Made by a program: the position numbers and the translations under genes. This document shows, one piece after another, positions 1-5,251 of a stretch of DNA of 6,567 nucleotides. Origin of the DNA: Planctomycetota bacterium (GTDB lineage Bacteria > Planctomycetota > UBA1135); the NCBI GenBank assembly GCA_029243845.1, contig JAQWRF010000131.1:1-6567 (forward strand), written 5' to 3'. Every line of letters starts with the position of its first letter. Position 1 is the first letter of the stretch. The notes below the pieces were generated by a model, which searched no databases, was not told where the DNA came from, and saw only the letters and a program-made list of their open reading frames with translations.

Positions 1-1710
1 CGCATTAAGGCTGTAATGGCTGAAGTGAAAGCTGCAAAGAATGTTATTTTGTTTATCGACGAAATCCACACACTCGTAGGTGCCGGTGGTGCCGAAGGTG
101 CGATTGACGCGGCGAACGTTTTGAAGCCAGCTCTGTCGCGCGGCGACATTCAAGTTGTGGGCGCAACCACTCTCGACGAATATCGCAAGCACATCGAAAA
201 AGATGGTGCGCTCGAGCGCCGTTTCCAATCGGTGCGTGTCGAGCCGCCATGTCGCGACGACACGGTGGCAATTTTGGCGGGCTTACGTAGCCGCTACGAA
301 GATCACCATAAAATCACTTACACTGACGAAGCTTTAAAAGCTGCTGTTGACTTAAGTATCAAATACATCAACAACCGTTTCTTGCCTGACAAGGCGATTG
401 ATGTCATCGACGAAGCTGGCGCGCACTTGCGTTTAGGCAGCATGACCCCCCCACCTGATATCGCATCTATCGATCTTAAAGTCAAAGAGCACGAGCAAGC
501 CAAAGAGCATGCTGTGGCCAACCAAGATTTCGAGTTAGCTGCAAGTCATCGCGACCAAGCTTACGAAGCTAAGCGCGAGCGTGAAAACATTTTAGCTGCC
601 TGGAAGAACTCCGAAAACGAGCCCGAGTCTCGCCCTGAAGTGACTCGCGAAATTATTGCTGCCACTGTTGCAGCTATGACTGGTATACCGGTGCAAAACT
701 TGGCTAAAGAAGAAGCCGTACGCTTGTTGCAAATGGAAGACGAAATCGCCGAGAAGGTGATCAATCAAGACGAAGCGATTAGCGCTGTTGCGCGCGCCGT
801 CCGTCGTAGCCGCTCAGGCATTAAAGATCCGAACCGCCCTATGGGTTCCTTCTTGTTCTTGGGGCCATCCGGTGTGGGCAAGACTTGGTTGTCGAAGCAG
901 CTTGCGCAGTTCATGTTTGGTAGCGAAGATTCTTTGATTGCAATCGACATGTCTGAATTCATGGAGAAGCACAACGCCTCAAGACTGGTCGGTTCTCCTC
1001 CGGGCTACGTTGGTCACGAAGAAGGCGGTCAACTTACGGAACAAGTACGTCGTCGTCCTTACAGTGTGATTTTGTTTGACGAAATCGAAAAAGCTCATCC
1101 TGATGTGTACAACATGTTGCTGCAAATCATGGAAGAAGGTCGTTTAACGGACTCGCTTGGTCGTCATATTGATTTTAGAAATACCATTATCATCATGACC
1201 TCAAACGTTGGGGCAAATGTTGTGCAAGCTGGTGGTGGCCTCGGCTTTACCACTTCAGAAGAAGACACCACTAAGCGGGTGAAGGAAGGCATCATGGAAG
1301 AGGTACAACGCCAATTCCGTCCTGAGTTCTTGAACCGTCTCGACGAAATGATTACTTTCAACCCGTTGCAAAAAGACGATCTTTATCGAATCATCGATAT
1401 CGAAATGAAAAAGGTCGAAGATCGATTGGCTGAAAAGAAAATCGCTTTTGCTTTAAGTGATTCTGCTCGCGACTTCTTAATCAATAAGGGCTTCCACTCA
1501 GAATACGGTGCGCGTCCATTGCGTCGTGCGATTGAACGCTATATTGAAGACCCGATGGCAGAAGAATTGTTGCGCAACAACATCAAGCCGGGCTCATTCC
1601 TTGAAATGGATTTAGACAAAGAAGGCGAAAAACTAAGCTTCCACGCTATACCCAGTGAGGCAGCTGATATCGATGAGCAGAAAGCGACTAGCGACTCTGC
1701 AGACGACTAA
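1..1710 (+). CDS. clpC: ClpC-type AAA+ unfoldase, ATP-dependent Clp protease subunit (5' end missing)
   Basis: This is a Hsp100 unfoldase that threads proteins into the ClpP peptidase in the cytoplasm. The frame is open from base 1, with five codons (RIKAV) before the first Met, so the true start is upstream. About 569 residues are present; ClpC is usually 810-850, so the N-domain and the D1 Walker A are missing. Numbering from Met at base 16: D1 Walker B ILFIDEIH near 11-18; D1 arginine-finger region ALERRF near 65-70; a UVR-type coiled middle segment at about 153-190, which marks ClpC rather than ClpA or ClpB; D2 Walker A GPSGVGKT at 283-290; GYVG pore loop; D2 Walker B VILFDE at 351-356; LGF at 409-411, at the place of the ClpP-docking loop; and a C-terminal D2 lid followed by an acidic tail. 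D2 Walker A is followed by WLSKQL instead of the more usual E/L-LAK. The 3' end overlaps the convergent MATE gene by 23 bp. Confidence 0.96.
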   Translation, partial: RIKAVMAEVKAAKNVILFIDEIHTLVGAGGAEGAIDAANVLKPALSRGDIQVVGATTLDEYRKHIEKDGALERRFQSVRVEPPCRDDTVAILAGLRSRYEDHHKITYTDEALKAAVDLSIKYINNRFLPDKAIDVIDEAGAHLRLGSMTPPPDIASIDLKVKEHEQAKEHAVANQDFELAASHRDQAYEAKRERENILAAWKNSENEPESRPEVTREIIAATVAAMTGIPVQNLAKEEAVRLLQMEDEIAEKVINQDEAISAVARAVRRSRSGIKDPNRPMGSFLFLGPSGVGKTWLSKQLAQFMFGSEDSLIAIDMSEFMEKHNASRLVGSPPGYVGHEEGGQLTEQVRRRPYSVILFDEIEKAHPDVYNMLLQIMEEGRLTDSLGRHIDFRNTIIIMTSNVGANVVQAGGGLGFTTSEEDTTKRVKEGIMEEVQRQFRPEFLNRLDEMITFNPLQKDDLYRIIDIEMKKVEDRLAEKKIAFALSDSARDFLINKGFHSEYGARPLRRAIERYIEDPMAEELLRNNIKPGSFLEMDLDKEGEKLSFHAIPSEAADIDEQKATSDSADD

Positions 1711-3046
1711 GATTTTTTGTCGTCCATAACCAATAGCCTAGGCTACTGAGCATTAAACCTGCGATGTAACCTAGGCTTATTCCTTGCACTTGGCTTAAGC
1801 CAAACAAGCCGTGGTTGATGGAACCGTAAACTGCAAGGGGGATAACGCAGACGAAGGTGCGTACGCCTGAAGCGATTAGCGCCGGGCGTGGGCGCTGCAA
1901 GCCGTCGAATGTTGCACGCGATAACAAGAACGGCGCGATACCGAGAATGGCAAGCGGTACCAGGTAGATCACATCTTGAGTTGCGAGTTGCGTGGCTGCT
2001 GAGTCAGACAAGGCGCTAGCGATTAGCGGGCCGATGAAATAAACAATCGGCGTGACAAAAACAAATATATAAATCAGGGATACCCGTACGCCAGCAAGCA
2101 ATTCGAGGCGGATATCCTCGGATTTGTTTTCGCCCTGCAAACGTGCCACCAACGGTAACATTGCGACTGATGCGGCGATGATTGGCATGGCTAAAAAACG
2201 CACGCTACGGTCGAAGATGGACCAAGCTGCGAGTGATGAAACGGAATCGGCGGTGTCTTTAAGGATGCCATTTATCGCAAACGACTCGAAGCCCATCAAG
2301 ATAAAGGTAATTGACGACGGTATTGCGACCAGCAATATTTTGCGCACCGGGTTCGCCGCTACGCCGAGCACCGGTGATTTCAGTGATTGCAGGTGTTGGC
2401 TCTCAAGGCGACGCGCACGGATAGTCGCGTAAACGAATCCTGCGATACGGCCGATAACCGTTGAGAGCGCAATGCCGAAAATGCCCCATTTGAATACGAA
2501 TAAAAACAGCGCGTTGAGAACTAGGTTGGTAACACTCGACCACAATCCTGCCCACATGGTTGAGCGCGTATCATAATGTGCTTTAACAATCGAATCTGGG
2601 AGAATAGACCAAAACGATGTGAGCGCCGAGCCGAGCATCATAACCGTGGCGTAAATTTTAAATTGCTTTGCTACTACTGGGTCAAGACCAATATGCTCAG
2701 CATACATCCAAACGATGACGGCGGTAAGCGTCGCGAACGAACACAGGCAGAAGATTATTTTATAAGTCGACTTTTTGATTTGCACGACTTCTTCACTGCG
2801 ATTGGCTCCGATTGCCGAAGCGAGACGGGCAGTCACGCCATTTGATGTGCCAACCCAAAACGCCGTCAGCAAAAAATCTAGGGGCAAGGCTAGGCCGATT
2901 GCCGCGATGGAAGCATCGCCAATGGCACCATCGACATCGCTGTGTAAAAGCGAGGCAAAGATGGTGTCTACCCATGCAAATGCCGAGCGCAGCCAAAATG
3001 AAATGACTAACGGCAGGGCCAAGGGTAGGAGCAGACTTTTTTTCAC
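1688..3046 (-). CDS. MATE family (MOP superfamily) multidrug/metabolite efflux pump
   Basis: Predicted inner-membrane cation-coupled exporter of the MATE/DinF type; the substrate cannot be told from sequence. From the GTG at 3046 it is 452 residues, the usual MATE length, with about 12 hydrophobic segments. MATE signatures: the N-terminal helix with ALPL and VDTIFASLL (residues 10-34); SIAAIGLALPLDFLLTAF and the following G-rich helix to SAIGANRSEE (46-86); NLVLNALFLFVFKWGIFGIA (174-193); and the second half beginning near 235 with VAIPSSITFIL. The frame stays open to an ATG at 3196, but that extension (50 residues, not membrane-like) would run antisense through the 3075-3632 gene, so I prefer the GTG, which gives MKKSLLLPLALP. 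There is no Shine-Dalgarno before it. The stop lies inside the end of clpC (23-bp tail-to-tail overlap). Confidence 0.92.
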   Translation of the reverse strand: MKKSLLLPLALPLVISFWLRSAFAWVDTIFASLLHSDVDGAIGDASIAAIGLALPLDFLLTAFWVGTSNGVTARLASAIGANRSEEVVQIKKSTYKIIFCLCSFATLTAVIVWMYAEHIGLDPVVAKQFKIYATVMMLGSALTSFWSILPDSIVKAHYDTRSTMWAGLWSSVTNLVLNALFLFVFKWGIFGIALSTVIGRIAGFVYATIRARRLESQHLQSLKSPVLGVAANPVRKILLVAIPSSITFILMGFESFAINGILKDTADSVSSLAAWSIFDRSVRFLAMPIIAASVAMLPLVARLQGENKSEDIRLELLAGVRVSLIYIFVFVTPIVYFIGPLIASALSDSAATQLATQDVIYLVPLAILGIAPFLLSRATFDGLQRPRPALIASGVRTFVCVIPLAVYGSINHGLFGLSQVQGISLGYIAGLMLSSLGYWLWTTKNLSRLQSR

Positions 3047-3058
3047 AGCGGTCGCAAG

Positions 3059-3064
3059 TGTATA
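3059..3064 (-). promoter_or_regulatory. Candidate -10 element for the MATE gene
   Basis: Read on the minus strand this is TATACA (4 of 6 to TATAAT). A transcript starting seven bases downstream would have only about six bases before the GTG at 3046. It overlaps the plus-strand TATAAT at 3061-3066. I see no convincing -35. Weak on its own; it gains support only from the similar spacing at the neighbouring starts. Confidence 0.28.
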
Positions 3065-3066
3065 AT
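3061..3066 (+). promoter_or_regulatory. Candidate -10 element (TATAAT) for the exported-protein gene
   Basis: A perfect TATAAT ends nine bases before the ATG at 3075. The predicted transcription start (about 3073) falls two bases before that ATG, giving an essentially leaderless message. No Shine-Dalgarno lies between. The -35 region is only a T-rich run (about 3038-3045) without a good TTGACA match. It lies in the 28-bp gap shared with the divergent MATE gene. Confidence 0.42.
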
Positions 3067-3074
3067 TAGCGCGT

Positions 3075-3632
3075 ATGTTATCACTTCGAACTGTTTTGTT
3101 TAGTATGTGCCTGTTGGTTTGTTGCGTAAAAGCTCCTGACCCAGCCCTGTTCGCCCCTGCAGCGAACAATGTGGTTACTGCGCCTGCGCCGACCACCGTG
3201 ACTATCGATGCCCCACAAGACTGGGCTGTCCTAGATATAGACCAGTCTTTTTATCTAGGGAAATGGGACTTGCCCAACGGCGGCCGCGCAACAATTTCCT
3301 TTTTGGGCTCCAACTACGATGCCGCTTCTATCTCAATGAACATTGATCGTTGGATGAAACAGTGGGAAGTACCCGATTCTTCTCCTGAAGAAGAGCGCGA
3401 ATTCGGCGTCAAGGAAATCGATGGCGTCGGCATGTATCAACTGGTGCTAGAAGGCACGCTCAATGCTACAGCTCAGTTAGGTGGCGGCGATCCGCGCGAG
3501 AACTGGATGCTAATCGGCGCCATCATGGTCAAAGACTTCGGCCCGGTTTACCTGAAGGTCATGGGCCCAAGCGCCGACCTCGAATCGCAGGTTGAAGCGA
3601 TTTACGCGAGTTTCTCTAAGGCTACTTTCTAA
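3075..3632 (+). CDS. Small exported protein of unknown function
   Basis: A 185-residue protein that I cannot assign to a named function. Residues 1-20 look like an export signal: hydrophobic VLFSMCLLVCCV with Arg5 in front. Cleavage is ambiguous: Cys17 follows LVC, a poor lipobox because position -1 is Cys rather than Ala/Gly/Ser, and V-K-A20 is a possible signal peptidase I site but is followed by Pro. A Pro/Ala-rich linker (about 21-43) leads to a compact domain: DAPQDW, LPNGGRATISFLG (67-78), a NIDRWMKQW segment (89-97), a MYQLVLEGT strand (120-128), LGGGDP (135-140), and a C-terminal part with AIMVKDFGPVYLKVMGP (149-165). The order 'polar strand, Asn-x-x-RW-x-x-Q, G-rich loop, strand ending in K-x-x-GP' resembles conserved hypothetical exported proteins I recall from planctomycetes and verrucomicrobia. 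It starts 28 bp from the divergent MATE gene and overlaps yjdF by 11 bp at the 3' end. Confidence 0.82.
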   Translation: MLSLRTVLFSMCLLVCCVKAPDPALFAPAANNVVTAPAPTTVTIDAPQDWAVLDIDQSFYLGKWDLPNGGRATISFLGSNYDAASISMNIDRWMKQWEVPDSSPEEEREFGVKEIDGVGMYQLVLEGTLNATAQLGGGDPRENWMLIGAIMVKDFGPVYLKVMGPSADLESQVEAIYASFSKATF

Positions 3633-4188
3633 GCTTAAATATTAGCAAAGCAAACAAAGCTCCGAGAGTATCGGCAAGGATGTCTTTCTGGGCATCCCAA
3701 ATGTCGCCTTGTGAACCTAAAACTGCGATACCCGCTTCGGGGTCGGCGCTGATGGCGTATTGCCATTCGAACAATTCATAAACACCACCTACGCTGATGA
3801 TGGTGAATAACGGAAACAAGTAAAGCAACCAATGGGTGTTTACTAGATTGTTGCGCTTTAAAATTTCAGCTAGTGGAAAGGCGTAAAAGCCAACGCTGAA
3901 ATGTGCGATGCGATCGTAGTGATTACGCTCGAAGCCGAAGGTGTCAGTAAACCAATCGAATGGCACGCGCTCGAAGGTGTAATGGCCACCAATAGTATGA
4001 AGCGTGATGAACACCGCCATGAACATCAAGGCAAGATTACTGTACTTATGATAATAATTGCTGATGGCTATCGCGGCGACTACTAGTAATACAGGAACGT
4101 TCTCAGCCAGCCATACCGCACGATCGTAAGGTTCGATTGCGCAGACGGCGAACAAAATTAGGTAAGCAATGAAAAGAATCTTTGACAT
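3622..4188 (-). CDS. yjdF: DUF2238 / YjdF family inner-membrane protein
   Basis: Integral membrane protein of the DUF2238 family (E. coli YjdF type); its molecular function is unknown. It is 188 residues from the ATG at 4188 (MSKILFIAYL). Another in-frame ATG at 4197 would add three residues, but it lies upstream of the transcription start predicted from the TATAAT at 4200-4205. Around six hydrophobic segments are visible, at about 4-18, 31-43, 50-68, 95-108, 120-137 and 173-185. The family signatures are clear: HTIGGHYTF (64-72), RNHYDRIAHFSVGF (88-101), YELFEW (137-142), and GSQGDIWDAQKDILAD (158-173) before the last helix. The cluster of His, Asp and Glu near the membrane suggests a metal or proton site (inference). 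Length and motif order are normal. Divergent from dprA; its stop overlaps the end of the exported-protein gene by 11 bp. Confidence 0.92.
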   Translation of the reverse strand: MSKILFIAYLILFAVCAIEPYDRAVWLAENVPVLLVVAAIAISNYYHKYSNLALMFMAVFITLHTIGGHYTFERVPFDWFTDTFGFERNHYDRIAHFSVGFYAFPLAEILKRNNLVNTHWLLYLFPLFTIISVGGVYELFEWQYAISADPEAGIAVLGSQGDIWDAQKDILADTLGALFALLIFKLRK

Positions 4189-4207
4189 TTTGTGCATCGA
4201 TTATAGG
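4182..4207 (+). promoter_or_regulatory. Candidate promoter for dprA
   Basis: A perfect -35 hexamer TTGACA at 4182-4187 is followed, after a short 14-base spacer, by TATAGG at 4202-4207. Transcription would start near 4214, about 12 bases before the GTG at 4226. The spacer is shorter than the preferred 17, so the pairing is uncertain. The -35 lies inside the first codons of the divergent yjdF. If this promoter is used, the ATG at 4169 cannot be the dprA start for that transcript. Confidence 0.3.
4200..4205 (-). promoter_or_regulatory. Candidate -10 element (TATAAT) for yjdF
   Basis: On the minus strand this reads a perfect TATAAT. The expected transcription start (an A at about 4193) leaves five bases before the ATG at 4188, so the message would be nearly leaderless. 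No Shine-Dalgarno is present. The -35 region is poor (TTCCAC-like around 4226-4231). It overlaps the plus-strand TATAGG proposed for dprA. Confidence 0.4.
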
Positions 4208-4225
4208 TATTTGCGTCTACCTAAT

Positions 4226-5251
4226 GTGGAATGGAAACAAGAAGACTCGTTAATTGCCCTAAACAGCATGCCTGGAATGGGCCCTGCACGTATTAACAAG
4301 TTAATCACTACCGGTCAGCTGTGCGCATTCGTGCAACGCCACCCTGATTCGGCGCGGTTATATGAAAATATGCAACAACAGCGGCAAACTGCGCGCGAGA
4401 TGGGTGCGCAGTTTGTGCCGGAATGGTCTGCGTACTACCCAGCGTTGTTGTCGCACCTCGAGCATCCGCCGCCGCTGCTGCATGCCTTGGGCGACCTCGA
4501 CTTGCTCAATCATCAGCCTCCTGCGGTGGCGATTGTTGGGGCGCGAGCATGCACTGCTTATGGGCGCGAGCAAGCTAAGTCGTTTGGCAAATCCATGGCC
4601 TTTGCTCAAGAGACGATTATCAGTGGTGCAGCGCGTGGCATTGACATGATTAGCATGCAGGCCTCCGTTAATGCTGGCGGCAAAGTCATTGCGGTATTAG
4701 GCTCGGGATTAGATGTCTGTTATCCGCGCGAAGCTTTTCAAATGCTCGAGCAAATAATTGCACAAGGGGGTTTGGTGTTAAGTGAATTTTCCTTTACAAC
4801 GCGGCCCTTGGCGGGTCATTTTCCGCGGCGCAATCGCATCATTGCAGCATTGTCACGGGCTTTATTTGTCATTCAAGCCACGCACAAATCGGGCACGATG
4901 AACACAACAGACTGGGCATTGAAGTTGGGCAAAGAAATCTACGCCCTACCTGGCCCCATCGACGATCTTGCTTGCTCTGGCACCAACTGGCTGATTCACG
5001 AGGGCGCCATCCCCGTTTTAAGCCGTGAAGATTTTTTACGTTCCCTACAGAACACCGTACATTCCAACCTCAACACCGAACAGATGGCCATACTCGAAAT
5101 AATAAGTGAGCAAAATTGGCACGCACACGAAATTTCCGAGCAATTGTCCATCGGCGACGACCAACTGCAGATGCAATTGTTAGAATTAGAGCTCCAAGGT
5201 AGAGTCAGCCGCACAGCAAGCGGCAGCTATCGCACACTGGGTCCTCAATGA
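4226..5251 (+). CDS. dprA: DprA/Smf DNA-processing protein (RecA loader in natural transformation)
   Basis: Cytoplasmic single-stranded-DNA-binding protein that, in studied members, protects incoming DNA and loads RecA during transformation. From the GTG at 4226 it has 341 residues. An HhH/SAM-like start with ALNSMPGMGPARINKLI (11-27) leads to the Rossmann-like DprA domain: AIVGARACTAYG (102-113), SGAARGID (133-140), VIAVLGSGLDVCYP (154-167), HFPRRNRII (198-206), KSGTMNTT (221-228), and LPGPIDDLACSGTNWLIHEGA (241-261). A C-terminal winged helix (about 283-338) closes the protein. Two spots differ from the usual family: MQ where 'AH' normally follows SG-ARGID, and TDW where 'TAR' usually follows the SG motif. 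The start is uncertain. The ATG at 4169 has AGG six bases upstream but overlaps yjdF head to head; a TTG at 4211 is also possible. I chose 4226 because the residual N-terminus fits the family and avoids the overlap. It overlaps the next gene by ATGA. Confidence 0.93.
   Translation: MEWKQEDSLIALNSMPGMGPARINKLITTGQLCAFVQRHPDSARLYENMQQQRQTAREMGAQFVPEWSAYYPALLSHLEHPPPLLHALGDLDLLNHQPPAVAIVGARACTAYGREQAKSFGKSMAFAQETIISGAARGIDMISMQASVNAGGKVIAVLGSGLDVCYPREAFQMLEQIIAQGGLVLSEFSFTTRPLAGHFPRRNRIIAALSRALFVIQATHKSGTMNTTDWALKLGKEIYALPGPIDDLACSGTNWLIHEGAIPVLSREDFLRSLQNTVHSNLNTEQMAILEIISEQNWHAHEISEQLSIGDDQLQMQLLELELQGRVSRTASGSYRTLGPQ

Noticed and set aside
1702..1724. Inverted repeat GACGAC...GTCGTC around the clpC stop codon as a terminator
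   Set aside because: The stem is only 6 bp and the T-run lies in the 11-base loop, not after the stem on either strand, so it is not a convincing intrinsic terminator.
1734..1780. Perfect 12-bp palindrome TAGCCTAGGCTA with a second CCTAGG nearby
   Set aside because: Both copies encode the repeated SLGY of the last MATE helix in the same frame; coding constraint explains them adequately.
2124..2432. 102-codon plus-strand open frame and similar ones opposite the MATE gene (2576-2845, 2775-3065)
   Set aside because: They are antisense to a clearly coding MATE gene and their translations show no recognisable domain or start signal.
3047..3196. Longer MATE gene starting at the ATG at 3196 (502 residues)
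   Set aside because: The extra 50 residues are not membrane-like, do not fit the family's start, and would lie antisense across the well-supported 3075-3632 gene.
1..5251. ClpC and DprA as parts of one competence-control module, as in Bacillus where MecA-ClpC controls competence
   Set aside because: The genes are separated by three alternating-strand genes, no mecA or comK is present, and ClpC is a general unfoldase.
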